DNA from: Deltaproteobacteria bacterium
Lineage (GTDB): Bacteria > Myxococcota_A > UBA9160 > UBA4427
Reading direction: 5' to 3'
DNA length: 55,313 nt
Assembly (NCBI GenBank): GCA_019310975.1
Contig: JAFDDH010000020.1
Coordinates: 1 to 55,313 of the forward strand
The notes beneath the pieces were generated by a model. The model was not told the DNA's origin, made no database searches, and saw only the letters and a program-made list of their open reading frames with translations. The position numbers and the translations under genes were made by a program. Below are positions 1-10,000 of the stretch, piece after piece. The stretch's first letter is position 1, and each line of letters begins with the position of its first letter.

Positions 1-213
1 CGCGACCCGATAGCCGTGGGCCCCGAGCCAGCGACCGAGCAGCGCGGCGGCAAACGACGGGTGGTCGACGTAGGCGTCGCCGCTGACGAAGACGACGTCC
101 GCCTGCTCCCAGCCAATCGCCTGCATTTCCTCGCGGCTCGTGGGCAGGAAGCGTGAGGCGCCCACCGACTCGGAACGGCGGCGAGCCTTTCGGATGCGTT
201 TGGGCGCGGCCAT
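1..213 (-). CDS. YgiQ-family radical SAM protein, N-terminal part (runs off the window)
   Basis: The first 71 residues are visible; the rest lies beyond base 1. The segment around residues 40-57 reads [17 protein letters not shown], the conserved opening of the YgiQ family (large cytoplasmic radical SAM proteins of unknown substrate, often called UPF0313). It follows a basic N-terminus ([13 protein letters not shown]). The ATG at 213 has a GGAG about 8 bases upstream. The CxxxCxxC cluster motif would lie outside the window, so radical SAM chemistry is inferred only from the family match. It is divergent from the RNA methyltransferase gene that starts at 300. Confidence 0.75.
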   Translation of the reverse strand, partial: MAAPKRIRKARRRSESVGASRFLPTSREEMQAIGWEQADVVFVSGDAYVDHPSFAAALLGRWLGAHGYRVA

Positions 214-299
214 GAAGATCTCCGGGTAGACGAAGAATGCAATATAGTCGATCGCGCCGGGCGCACGGGCCCGGCCTCGCACCCGCACTCTTCTGCCGC

Positions 300-1436
300 A
301 TGATATCGTGTCCCCATCGTCCGCCCTGTCCCGGCTGTCCGCGCTTCGGCGCCGGCGCCGTCGCCCCCGCGGCGCGTGCGGCGCTGGACGAACTGGCTCG
401 CGAGTGCGGGCTGCCGCCGCCGGATGTGCTCGAGGGGGCGCCCTTCGGCTGGCGCGTGCGGGCGCGCCTGGCGGTGCGCGGGCGCGCCCGCTCGCCCAAG
501 ATCGGCCTCTTTCGGGCCGGCACGCACCAGATCGTCGACACACCGACGTGTCGAATCCACCACCCGCTCGTCAACGACGTGGTCGCGGCGCTCAAGCGCG
601 CGATCCGAGAGACCGGAACGCCGCCCTACCAAGACGGCGCGCATCGAGGCCTCGTACGCTACGTGCAGATCGTCGTCGAGCGCACGAGCAGTCGCGCACA
701 GGTCGTGGTGGTATGCAACGACGACTCGCCGGATCGAGTCGCTCCGCTCTGTGCCGTGCTGGCGGGCGTGCTGGGAGAGCGGCTTCACAGTCTGTGGTGG
801 AACGGGCAGCCCGAAGAGAGCAACACGATCATCGGGCCGCACTGGCATCACGTGCTCGGCGACGAGTCCGTGCGTGAGCGTATCGGGGGCGTAGACGTAC
901 ACTTTCCACCCGGCGCCTTCGGCCAGGCCAACCTCGATCTGGCTGATGGACTGGTAGAAATCGTTGGAGGCTGGCTGGGCGAGGCATCGCCAGTGGCCGA
1001 CATCTACGCGGGCTGCGGCGCACTCGGCCTACCGCTGCTGGCACGCGGCGCCCGGGTTCACTTCGTGGAGCGCGGGATCGCCTCGCTGCGCGGCCTGGCC
1101 CTGGGTCTCGCCGCGCTCCCGGAGCAGACGCGCAGGCGGGCACGCGTTCATGCCGGCGACGCCGGCTCTGCGGCCGTGTTGCAGGCTCTGCGCGCCAACT
1201 GCCGCTCGATGGTCGTGGACCCGCCGCGGCGCGGCCTCGATCGTTCGCTGCTCGAAGCGCTGCAAAGCGATCCGCCCGAGCAGCTCGTCTACGTCAGCTG
1301 CGGGCTACCTGCCTTCCGCCTGCAGGCGCGCGAGCTGCTGGAAAGTGGCCGCATGAAGCTCTCGGGGCTGCACGCCGCGGCCCTCTTTCCGCACACCGAT
1401 CACGTCGAAACCCTGGCACGCTTCGAGCGCGTCTAG
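300..1436 (+). CDS. TrmA/RlmC/RlmD-family RNA (uracil-C5) methyltransferase
   Basis: This is a class I SAM-dependent methyltransferase of the RumA/TrmA family, which methylates C5 of a uridine in rRNA or tRNA through a covalent Cys adduct. Cys4, Cys10, Cys13 and Cys84 are placed like the [4Fe-4S] ligands of RlmD-type enzymes. The SAM loop [10 protein letters not shown] starts near residue 234, [10 protein letters not shown] is near 305, and the nucleophile motif YVSCG is near 334. The C-terminus [16 protein letters not shown] is the family's closing signature. The TRAM domain is absent, as in the RlmC-like short forms. I prefer the ATG at 300 because the Cys motif follows at once; an in-frame ATG at 237 would add 21 unconserved residues. 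The target base cannot be read from the sequence. Confidence 0.85.
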   Translation: MISCPHRPPCPGCPRFGAGAVAPAARAALDELARECGLPPPDVLEGAPFGWRVRARLAVRGRARSPKIGLFRAGTHQIVDTPTCRIHHPLVNDVVAALKRAIRETGTPPYQDGAHRGLVRYVQIVVERTSSRAQVVVVCNDDSPDRVAPLCAVLAGVLGERLHSLWWNGQPEESNTIIGPHWHHVLGDESVRERIGGVDVHFPPGAFGQANLDLADGLVEIVGGWLGEASPVADIYAGCGALGLPLLARGARVHFVERGIASLRGLALGLAALPEQTRRRARVHAGDAGSAAVLQALRANCRSMVVDPPRRGLDRSLLEALQSDPPEQLVYVSCGLPAFRLQARELLESGRMKLSGLHAAALFPHTDHVETLARFERV

Positions 1437-1590
1437 AATCCGCACCGGCCCAGCCCGCGCGCCGCTTTCCGAAAATTGCTTCGGGATGTTCGACCCATGG
1501 TGGACACGATATGCGGATCAGAAGCTCATTTGGGTAGACGGGTGGTAACGCTTCCAATTCCCCATTTCGCATGAGATGATCCCAGCGCAC

Positions 1591-1609
1591 CCTGCGACCT
1601 GCACGCAGG
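1591..1609. other. Small inverted repeat in the 1437-1709 gap
   Basis: CCTGCG and CGCAGG flank a 7-base loop between the methyltransferase and the exported cytochrome gene. No T-tract follows, so it is a weak terminator candidate at best. The rest of this 273-base gap is somewhat more AT-rich and probably holds the promoter of the downstream gene. I see no convincing -35/-10 pair. Confidence 0.25.
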
Positions 1610-1709
1610 CCTTGCGGGGAACGAGCCGAGCGTGGGCCACCTCGCTGCGCGACCCCCCATGCAGACCACCCACTGGCTCCACTCAGCGAATGAAGGGGGG
1701 AAGGCACGG

Positions 1710-4700
1710 ATGCGATTCGGACACGTGACGGCAATCGTCGCCGCACTCTTCGGCCTGATTCTCGGCTCGGCGACGTCCGCGCTGGCCCAGAGCCCCTACC
1801 TCACCTTCGAGAGCGGGCAGGTGCGCCCGCTGGCGCTCTCGCCCGACGGCAATCAGCTCTTCGCCGTCAACACGCCGGACAACACGCTGGAGATCTTCGA
1901 CGTGGGCGGCGGCGGAGGCATCACCTACGCGGGCTCTGTGCCCGTCGGCATGGAGCCCGTCGCGCTGGCGGCGCGAAGCAATGACGAGGTCTGGGTCGTG
2001 AACTTTCTCTCGGACAGTGTGAGCGTGGTCGACCTCACTGGCGCCGAGCCGCGCGTCGTGCGCACTCTGCACGTGGGCGACGAGCCGAGTGATATCGTAT
2101 TCGCGGGTCCTGGCGGCAACCGTGCGTTCATCACCGCGGCACATCGCGGCCAGAACACCCCCTATCCCGATGGTGACTACGACACTCCGGGCATTGGGCG
2201 CGCCGACATCTGGGTCTTCGATGCCACGAGCCTCGGCAGCTCGCTCGGCGGCAATCAGAAGACGATCATCACCGTCTTCGGTGACAAGCCGCGCGCACTG
2301 GCAGTCAATGGCGACGGCAGCCGTGTCTACGCGGCCGTCTTCCACTCGGGCAACCAGACCACTGCTCTGAATGCCGGCCTGATGTGTCCGACCAGCCAGA
2401 GCAATCTCGACAACGACAACGTCCAGCCCGCCTGCACGATGCCCGACGCCATTTCGCCCGGAGGCACGCCGCCCCCCCACAACAACCAGCAGAGCAACAA
2501 CCGCCCCGACACGGGCCTGATCGTCAAGGTGAATCGCGACGGTGGCAGCTCGAACCAGTTCCAGGACGAGCTCGGGCGCAACTGGAACGATCTGGTGCGC
2601 TCGAATCTGCCCGATCGCGACGTCTTCGAGATCGACGCCGGCGCGAGTCCCCCGGTCGCCATCGATGGCAGCAGCACCTGCAGCGACGGTGCTGGCTGCT
2701 GGGCGGGCGTCGGCACCATCCTCTTCAACATGGTCGTGCACCCGAGCAGCGGGAAGATCTACGTATCGAATACCGACGCCCAGAATCACGTCCGCTTCGA
2801 GGGACCGGGCACGCTGGCGGGACCCATCAAGCCTCTGAACGAGCCCTCCACCGTACAGGGCAACCTTGCCCAGTCTCGCATCACGGTGCTCGACGGCGCC
2901 AACGCCAACGCCCGCCACCTGAACAAGCACATCGACTACAACGACCGGCCGGCCATGCCCGACGTGAAGCAGCACAGCCTGGCGACGCCGATGGGAATGG
3001 CCTTCGACCCGACCGGCTCGACCCTCTACGTGACGGCATTCGGATCCAACAAGGTAGCCATCTTCGACACGACGCAGCTCGAGAACGACACCTTCACGCC
3101 GAGCTCCGCCGATCACATCGTGCTCTCGGGCGGCGGGCCGTCGGGCCTCGTCCTCAAGAACGACCGCCTCTACGTACTGACACGCTTCGACAATTCGATC
3201 TCGGTGGTGGATCGAATCGCGCAGAGCGAGCTGCAGACGGTCGCGCTCCACAACCCGGAGCCGCCGAGTGTGGTGGACGGCCGCCCCTTCCTCTACGACG
3301 CGATGCTCACCAGCAGCAACGGTGAGGCCTCCTGCTCGAGCTGCCACATCTTCGGCGACATGGATGACCTGGGCTGGGACCTCGGCAACCCCGACGACAA
3401 TCAGAAGCCGAACAACAACCCGATGAACGACCAGCCCTTCATCGACTTTGCGGGCTTCGGCTCCTGTGTGATTCAGGGTGTTTTCATCGGCCTGAACCCG
3501 GGCCAGTCGGGCTGCTTCTTCCACCCGATGAAGGGCCCGATGACCACCCAGAGCTTTCGAGGACTCGATGGCCAGGGCGCTCAGCACTGGCGCGGCGATC
3601 GCGAGGGCGACGCCGAGTTCTCGTTCAACGCATTCAAAGCGGCCAGCAGATGCAGAGCTACACCGACTTCGCGCTGCAGATCCGCTACCCACCGAACCCG
3701 GTCCGCAACCTCGACAATTCGCTGACCAACTCGCAGGCGGCCGGTGAGACAGTCTTCAACAGCGACCCCACCGACACCGTGACGAGCTGCAACGGCTGCC
3801 ACGTCCTGAATGCCTCACAGGGCTTCTTCGGCGGTGCGGGGCTGTCGACCTTCGATGCCGAGAGCCAGATCTTCAAGGTCCCGCACCTGCGCAATTTGTA
3901 CCAGAAAGTCGGCATGTTCGGGCTCGCCGAGCCCCCGGACATCGACAACCCCATCGTTGGCTCCGGCACCCCCTTCGACGGACCCTACACCCACACCGGC
4001 GACCAGATCCGCGGCTTCGGCTACACCCACGACGGCTCGGTCGACACGCTCTTCCGCTTCGTGAGTGCAGCGGTGTTCACCATCAACAACAACCAGCAGT
4101 CCAATCTCGAGGCCTTCCTGATCGCCTTCGACAGCGACCTCGCGCCCATCGTGGGCCAGCAGGTGACGCTCACGTCTTCGAACTCGGACGTGGCGGGGCC
4201 GCGGATCGATTTGATGATTGTTCGCGCCCAGACCAACTTCCCCTCCAAGGTGCTCGTGGACTTGAACGGCGGCCCCGTCAACGAATGCGAGCTGATCGCC
4301 AAGCTCGTCGACGCGGGTGCGCCGACCGGCTACCTCTACGATGGCGCGAACTTCCTGCCGGATGACGGCGGCCTGGCGATCTCCGACACGGCGCTGCGCA
4401 ACAAGGCAGCCACCCTGGGACAAGAGATCACCTACACCTGCGTGCCGCCGGGCTCCGGCCATCGCATGGCACTGGACCGCGACGAGGACACGCTCCTCGA
4501 CGGCGTGGAGACCGGCACCGGCTTCTTCGTGAGTGCCAGCGATACGGGCACGCGGGCCGACCGGGCGGACACCGATGGCGACGGCTTCGGCGATTCTGTC
4601 GAGGTCGCCGCGGGCACGAACCCGAACGACCCGCTCGACTTCCCCGACGCAGCACTGGTCCCGGTGCTCTCTCTCTGGGGCCTGCTGGCACTCGCCGGTG

Positions 4701-4753
4701 CGATGACGGCCGGCGGTTTGCGGGCCGGTCGGCGCAAGCGCATCGGCGGCTGA
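1710..4753 (+). pseudogene. Exported beta-propeller / di-haem cytochrome c protein with TSP3 repeats and IPTL-CTERM tail; frameshifted
   Basis: The gene is read in two frames: one open from 1710 to 3725, the second covering about 3640-4753. The N-terminus is a clear signal peptide ending SALA|QSPY, with a purine-rich GGGGGGAAGG site before the ATG at 1710. YVTN/YncE-like beta-propeller repeats follow (LALSPDGNQLFAVN; GMAFDPTGSTLYVTAFG). Two haem c sites are present: CSSCH at about residue 542, and CNGCH coded at 3788 in the second frame. This resembles MauG/di-haem peroxidase-type proteins fused to a propeller. Near the C-terminus are calcium-binding TSP3-like repeats (DTDGDGFGDSVEVAAGTNP), then VPVLSLWGLLALAG plus a basic end, an IPTL-CTERM-type sorting signal. 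Between 3600 and 3650 the reading must step back one base, as if one base were missing. No slippery site is visible. Either the gene is recently broken or the assembly has an indel; conservation on both sides favours recent damage or error. Confidence 0.75.
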
Positions 4754-4828
4754 GCACACCCGACGTGGACACGAAGAGGCAGCGCCTCGCCCTCGTGGCG
4801 GGGCGCGTTCCGATCGGGCCGCGCCTAC

Positions 4829-4869
4829 GTGTCCAGGTGTCCCAGGTGTCTAGGTGTCCAGGTGTCTAG
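4829..4869. repeat. 8-bp tandem repeat (GTGTCYAG x5)
   Basis: Five head-to-tail copies of GTGTC(C/T)AG, one with an extra C, lie between two convergent genes. The stop codon of the minus-strand gene (4866-4868) is inside the last copy, so copy-number change would alter that gene's 3' end. Confidence 0.85.
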
Positions 4870-5237
4870 GTGCCGAAGAGCCCGGCCAGCATTGCACCGG
4901 GCAGTGTCACGATGTCCATCGGCACCGTACCCAGCATTGCGAAACCACGCGCCACGCGGCTCTCGACGCCCGCGTAGGTCAACCCTCGCGTGAGCGCGAA
5001 GTAGTAATCGGTTTCGTACGCCCAGGATTCGGTGGGCACGTTCAGAGTCGGATAGCGATCGGGATCCGGCGGCGGGAAAGCGTCCTCGGACGCGGAGGGC
5101 GAGTCGGGCGACGCGCCCGTCGAGGTGATCGACGGCTCGACGGCCTGGCCCTCCGCGGCACTGGCAGCCGCTGCGCCCGCAATCACAACGCCCGCGGCCA
5201 GCAGGACCCCACCGATGATTCGCCCAAACATCCGCAT
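4866..5237 (-). CDS. Small exported protein of unknown function
   Basis: A 123-residue protein. The start chosen is the ATG at 5237, which has GGAG just upstream and gives a classical signal peptide (MRMFGRIIGGVLLAAGVVIAG...ASA|AEG). An earlier in-frame start would put about 27 low-quality residues in front of it. The mature part has a Pro/Ser/Asp-rich stretch, then ESWAYETDYYFALTRGLTYAGVESRVARG and a hydrophobic end (PMDIVTLPGAMLAGLFG). The D-x-V-T-L-P ending recalls YceK/YidQ-type small envelope proteins, but the match is weak and no lipobox is seen. It is probably periplasmic or membrane-associated. It is divergent from the HxlR regulator. Confidence 0.65.
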   Translation of the reverse strand: MRMFGRIIGGVLLAAGVVIAGAAAASAAEGQAVEPSITSTGASPDSPSASEDAFPPPDPDRYPTLNVPTESWAYETDYYFALTRGLTYAGVESRVARGFAMLGTVPMDIVTLPGAMLAGLFGT

Positions 5238-5318
5238 GCTCTCCGTCCTCCCTGGCTCCGTCCCCGCCCAACCTAGGGCAGGCGGACGCCTATGTCCCGG
5301 CCAGGTCCCGGCCAGCAT

Positions 5319-5337
5319 TGTGATTTCTTATTTCACA
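5319..5337. promoter_or_regulatory. TGTGA-N9-TCACA palindrome in an AT-rich divergent promoter
   Basis: A perfect 5-bp inverted repeat with a 9-base spacer lies in a conspicuous AT-rich island (about 5318-5365) between the small exported protein and hxlR. A weak promoter reading toward hxlR (TTGTGA, 17 bases, TTTACT) overlaps it. An operator for the adjacent HxlR-type regulator is a reasonable inference but untested. A direct duplication of TCCCGGCCAG lies just upstream (about 5295-5315). Confidence 0.4.
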
Positions 5338-5381
5338 GCTTTTACTTTGATATTCGAAGAGGGCACTGCTAGCTTCGCAGC

Positions 5382-6116
5382 GTGCCAGAGTTCCGTTACG
5401 CGCAGTTCTGCCCGCTTGCCCGCGCCGCCGAGGTGCTCGGTGAGCGCTGGACGCTGCTCGTCGTACGCGAGCTGCTACTCGGCCCCCAGCGCTTCAGCGA
5501 CCTGATGCGCCGCATCCCCGGCGTGAGCTCGAGTGTGCTGAGCGCGCGCATCCGCCGGCTCGAAGAGCGTGGCATCGTGGCCCGCCGACAGCTGCCGCCG
5601 CCGGCGGCGTCCAGCGTGATCGAGCTGACGGATCTGGGCCAGGGGCTCCGCCAGGTGGTGCTGGCGATGACGAGCTGGGGGATCCAGCTGATGCAGCCGC
5701 GGCAGCCGGGCGATCACTACGAACCCACGTGGCTGCGCCTGGGCCTGATCGTGATCACCAGCCCCAATCCCACGCCGGAGCGCAAATTCGTGCTGCGCGT
5801 GCCCGACGCGGGCCAGGACGTCGTCATGATCCTGAGCGGCGGCCCGGACGGCGCTCGCATCGACGACCTCGACCCGAGCCCGGAGCGCGCGGCCGATGCC
5901 GAGATCCGTGCCGAGGCCAACGTGCTGCTCGGCATTGCGACCGGCAGCATCGACATAGAGGCCGCCCTCGCCGAGGGGACCATCGCTCTCACCGGCGACG
6001 AGCGGGCGCTGGCGGACCTGCCCGCCCTCTTCTCGCTGGAGACGGTCCTCGGAAGGGGATCCGACCCGGCTTCCGCGCCCGACGTCGCGGCTGCCGCCAC
6101 CGCGCATTCCACCTGA
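5382..6116 (+). CDS. HxlR-family winged-helix transcriptional regulator with C-terminal SCP2-like domain
   Basis: Residues about 8-100 match the HxlR/MarR-like winged helix. CPLARAAEVLGERWTLLVVREL is followed by RFSDLMRRIPGVSSSVLSARIRRLEERGIV, the recognition helix and wing. The C-terminal half (about 115-225) looks like the sterol-carrier/SCP2-type ligand pocket found in a subset of HxlR proteins. The start is a GTG at 5382. It lies 76 bases upstream of a glutathione transferase gene on the same strand, so it probably controls that gene and itself. The ligand is unknown; an electrophile or hydrophobic compound would fit the neighbour. Confidence 0.85.
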   Translation: MPEFRYAQFCPLARAAEVLGERWTLLVVRELLLGPQRFSDLMRRIPGVSSSVLSARIRRLEERGIVARRQLPPPAASSVIELTDLGQGLRQVVLAMTSWGIQLMQPRQPGDHYEPTWLRLGLIVITSPNPTPERKFVLRVPDAGQDVVMILSGGPDGARIDDLDPSPERAADAEIRAEANVLLGIATGSIDIEAALAEGTIALTGDERALADLPALFSLETVLGRGSDPASAPDVAAAATAHST

Positions 6117-6120
6117 GCCA

Positions 6121-6172
6121 TCCAAGCCCCAATCCATCACCCTATCCATCACCCAATCCAACCCAACCAGCG
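6121..6172. repeat. Imperfect 12-bp tandem repeat (CCATCACCCAAT-like)
   Basis: About three to four degenerate copies of CCATCACCC(A/T)AT fill the gap between the regulator stop and the AGGAGA ribosome site of the gst gene. The sequence resembles the 15-bp CCAATCACC array at 47076-47165. Confidence 0.6.
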
Positions 6173-6192
6173 CGCCCCAAGGAGACAACTGA

Positions 6193-6825
6193 ATGCCCAT
6201 CCTCCACGGAGTCCCCCTCTCCCCCTTCGTACGCAAGGTCCGTGTCGCGTGCGCAGAAAAGTCAATCGAGTACGAGAACAAGCCCCAGATGCCCTTCGGA
6301 GACAGGACGGACTTCCTCCCGATCAGCCCGCTCGGCAAGATCCCGGTCTGGCAGGAGGGCGACTTCACGGTGCCCGACTCCTCGGTGATCATCGACTACC
6401 TCGAGCAGACGCATCCCACTCCCCGCCTCTATCCGGCCGACCCTCGACAGCGCGCCACGGCCTGCTTTCTGGAGGAGTACGCGGACACGCGGCTGGTCGA
6501 CGCCCTGTCGACCGTCTTCTTCCAGCGATTCGTGCGGCCGAATTTCTTCAAGCAGGAACCCGACCAGGAGCTCGTGCGCGAGGCGCTCGAGGAGAAGGTG
6601 CCGGAGTGCTTCGAGTACCTGACGGGCGTGCTTGGCGACGATGACTATCTGGTGGGTAACGCGTTCTCGATTGCGGATATCGCCGTCTCCAGCCCCTTCG
6701 TGAACTTCAAGCTGGCCGGTGAGGAGGTCGATGCCGGCCGCTGGCCGAGCGTGGCCGCCCATGTCCAGCGCTGCTGGGCGCGACCGGGCTACAAGGCGAT
6801 CGTGGAGGGCGATACGAGCGGCTGA
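6193..6825 (+). CDS. Glutathione S-transferase family protein
   Basis: A 210-residue cytosolic GST fold. The N-terminal thioredoxin-like domain starts MPILHGVPLSPFVRKVRVACAEK, the usual position of the glutathione-activating Ser, and has the cis-Pro segment GKIPVWQEGDF followed by DSSVIIDYLE. The all-alpha C-terminal domain ends with YLVGNAFSIADIAVSSPF, the N-capping box/hydrophobic staple of GSTs. AAGGAGA precedes the ATG by about 8 bases. It probably forms a two-gene unit with the HxlR regulator. Glutathione conjugation or thiol-dependent reduction is inferred from family; the substrate is unknown. Confidence 0.85.
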   Translation: MPILHGVPLSPFVRKVRVACAEKSIEYENKPQMPFGDRTDFLPISPLGKIPVWQEGDFTVPDSSVIIDYLEQTHPTPRLYPADPRQRATACFLEEYADTRLVDALSTVFFQRFVRPNFFKQEPDQELVREALEEKVPECFEYLTGVLGDDDYLVGNAFSIADIAVSSPFVNFKLAGEEVDAGRWPSVAAHVQRCWARPGYKAIVEGDTSG

Positions 6826-6860
6826 TCGCCCGCGGCCGGATCCAGATGCTCGATCGACGT

Positions 6861-6884
6861 GGGCGGGCGCTGCGGCGCCCGCCC
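6861..6884 (+). terminator. Strong GC hairpin with TGCG tetraloop after gst
   Basis: A perfect 10-bp stem (GGGCGGGCGC / GCGCCCGCCC) closes on TGCG, a UNCG-type tetraloop, 36 bases after the gst stop. Only a short T-poor tail (CGCTTGCGTT) follows. It is therefore an imperfect intrinsic terminator or a 3' stabilising hairpin. Confidence 0.55.
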
Positions 6885-6983
6885 CGCTTGCGTTCCGGGT
6901 CTCGTGTCCGCATCCGTCACGCTAGACTGCCAGCATCCGCCCCGGACTTGGGCTCCATCCCCGTACCCCCCACACGGAAGATC

Positions 6984-7063
6984 GGCTGCGGTTGGCTGCG
7001 GTTGGCTGAAGACAGCTGAGGTCGGCGAAAGACCGCTGAAGTCGGCTGAGCCAGGCTGATAGA
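6984..7063. repeat. 10-bp tandem repeat (GGCTGARGWC-like, 8 copies)
   Basis: Eight consecutive 10-base units run from GGCTGCGGTT (twice, exact) through GGCTGAAGAC, AGCTGAGGTC and similar variants. The array lies directly upstream of the topoisomerase-helicase fusion gene and would fall in its leader or promoter region. Confidence 0.8.
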
Positions 7064-7098
7064 TCGAAGAACCGAATCCCCATCCGGATCGGGAGCGG

Positions 7099-10000
7099 AT
7101 GAGCATCGCGGTGCTGGCAGAGAAGCCCAGCGTCGCCCGGGACATCGCCCGGGTGCTGGGGGCGACGCAGAGGAGCAAGGGCTGCCTGCGCGGCGGCGGC
7201 TATGTGGTCACATGGGCGGTGGGCCATCTGGCAGGGCTCGCCGAGCCGCAGCAGATGCGGCCCGAGTGGCGGCGCTGGCAACGCGACCAGCTTCCCATGC
7301 TGCCCTCGGGCTGGCCGCTCGAGGTGCGAGCGGAGGTGCGCGACCAATTCGACATCGTGGCGCGCATCCTGAACGACGCGGAGGTCGACCGCGTCGTCTG
7401 CGCCACGGATGCGGGCCGCGAGGGCGAGCTGATCTTCCGCTACATCTACGAAGCGGCCGGCTGCAGCAAGCCGGTCGATCGACTCTGGATCTCGTCGCTC
7501 ACCGAGTCCGCGATCCGCACCGGCTTCGAATCGCTGCGACCCAGTGCGGACTTCGATGCGCTGGCCGACGCCGCCCGCGCACGCAGCCGGGCGGACTGGC
7601 TGGTGGGCATGAACTTCTCGCGCGCCTACACGCTCCTGCATCGCGACGCGCTGGGCGACACACTCTCTGTTGGGCGCGTGCAGACCCCGACGCTCGCAAT
7701 GCTGGTGGAGCGCGAGTTGGCGATCCGCAGCTTCGTGCCCGAGGACTACAAGGAGGTGCGGGCCGAGTTCGATCTCGCGGCGGACGCCGACACCACGGGT
7801 GGCGATACCCGCTATGAAGCCATCTGGTTCGAGCCGGCATCGATCCAGGCAGAAGCGGACGACCCGAAGTCCAAGCTGTCTGCCGAGGAGGCCGCCGAGC
7901 GGCGCCTGCGCGCGCGGCGACTTCCCGCGGACGGCCACGAGGCCGAGCGCATCGTCGAGCGGGCGCGGGCTGGCCGGGCAGAGGTCGTGAGCGTCGACGC
8001 GCGCCAGCGCAAGCTTCCCCCACCCCTGCTCTACGACCTCACGGAGCTGCAGCGCCACGCCAACCGGCTCTACGGCTTCTCCGCCAGCCGCACGCTCGAG
8101 CTCGCCCAGGCGCTCTACGAGCGCCACAAGCTCATCAGCTACCCGCGTACGGACAGCCGACACCTCTCGCACGACGTCGCCGCCGAGCTGCCCGCGATCG
8201 CGGCGGCCGCCAAGCGGTCCGTGCCCGCCGAGACACTGGCCGAGGGCACCGGGCGGCGCGCGCTCGGGCGGCGCTTCGTCGACGACGCCCGCGTGAGCGA
8301 TCACCACGCCATCATTCCGACGACAGTGGATGCCGGCCGTTGCAGGCTCGGCCGCGAAGAAGAGCGCATCTACGATCTGGTGGTGCGGCGACTGCTGGCA
8401 GCGTGGCACAAAGATCACCTCTACTCGACGACGCGCGTCGTCACCTCGATCTCGACACCGATCGCCACGCACGACGATCCGATCACGCGGCCGGAAGCAG
8501 GCACCGAGACGGGCGAAAAGACGATCGCGACCCAGACCACTGCGGAAGCCCTGGACCACTTCGAGAGCCGCGGCACGCGCGTCGACCAGCCGGGCTGGCG
8601 TGTCCTCGATCCGCTACCCGCGAGCGCGGCGACGGCGCGTGCCTCCGCACCCGCGACGGGCGGAGCCGAGCCCGCGCTGCCGCCCGAATTGAGGGTCGGC
8701 GCCACGCCGAGCGTGCTGGCCGCCGAGGTGCTGGAGCGCAGGACGCGCCCGCCCCGCCGCTTCAGCGAGGCGACACTCTTGACCGCCATGGAGAGCGCCG
8801 GGCGCAGCCTCGACGAGAAGGCGCTCTCGGATGCAATGCGCGAGAGCGGCCTCGGCACCCCAGCGACGCGCGCCGCCATCATCGAAACACTGCTCAGGCG
8901 CGGCTACGTGGAGCGGCGCAAGAAGTCGCTGCACGCGACCGAGCGCGGCGTTCGCCTGATCGACCTCGTGCACCCGGATGTGTGCAGCCCCGTGTTGACC
9001 GGGCGCTGGGAGGCGCGCCTGCAGGCCATGTCGCGCGGCGACGACCAGTTGGACGACTTCATGGCGCAGATCGAAGCCTTCGTCCGCGAAGCAGTCGGGC
9101 ACGCGCTTCGCGCCGGGCCGGCGCGGGTCGCCGCGCAATCACCCGACGGACCCGAACCCGAACCACCGGGTCCCGGCAGAACCAATGACGGCCACCGCGC
9201 CGGGCCAACCAGGCCGCAGCGCGCAGCGCGCAGAGTCAGCGCGCACTCCGAGGCGCCGGTGCCCGCCGCGTCCACACCTACAGGCTCTACACCCTCTACA
9301 CGCCCCACACGCCCCACACGCCCTACACGCCCTACGAGCCCGCGCCAGCCCGTCCCGCCGGCGGCGCTCGCGGATCTGCTGCACGAGACTTTTGGCTTCG
9401 CCGACTTCCGGCCCCACCAACGCGCCGTCTGCGAGGCGCTGGTGCGCGGCGAAGACGTGCTGCTCGTCATGCCCACTGGTGCCGGAAAGTCGCTCTGCTA
9501 CCAGCTACCGGGCCTCGCGCGCGGCGGCACGACGCTGGTGGTGAGCCCGCTGATCGCACTGATGGAGGACCAGGTCGCGAAGCTGCAGGCCCAGGGACTG
9601 CGCGCCGAGCGCATCCACTCGGGCCGTAGCCGCCCAGAGTCGCGGCAGGTCTGCAGCGACTATCTCGCCGGCGCGCTCGACTTCCTCTTCATCGCGCCCG
9701 AGCGGCTGAGCGTACCCGGCTTCCCGGAGCTACTGGCACGCCGCAAACCGGCGCTGGTAGCGGTCGACGAGGCGCATTGTATCTCGCACTGGGGCCACGA
9801 TTTCCGCCCGGACTACCGCATGCTGGGCGAGCGCCTACCGGCGCTGCGCCCCGCGCCGATCATTGCGCTCACCGCCACGGCCACGCCGCTGGTGCAGCGC
9901 GATATCCTCGAGCAGCTGGACACGCCGCGCGCCCAGCAGCACATCCATGGCTTCCGGCGCACGAACATCGCCGTCGAGGTGGTCGAGGCCACGCCTTCGG

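Noticed and set aside
1683-3692. A 669-codon open frame on the minus strand opposite the cytochrome gene
   Set aside because: It is a GC-driven antisense shadow; composition is Val/Arg/Ala-rich without domains, while the plus strand has a signal peptide and haem motifs.
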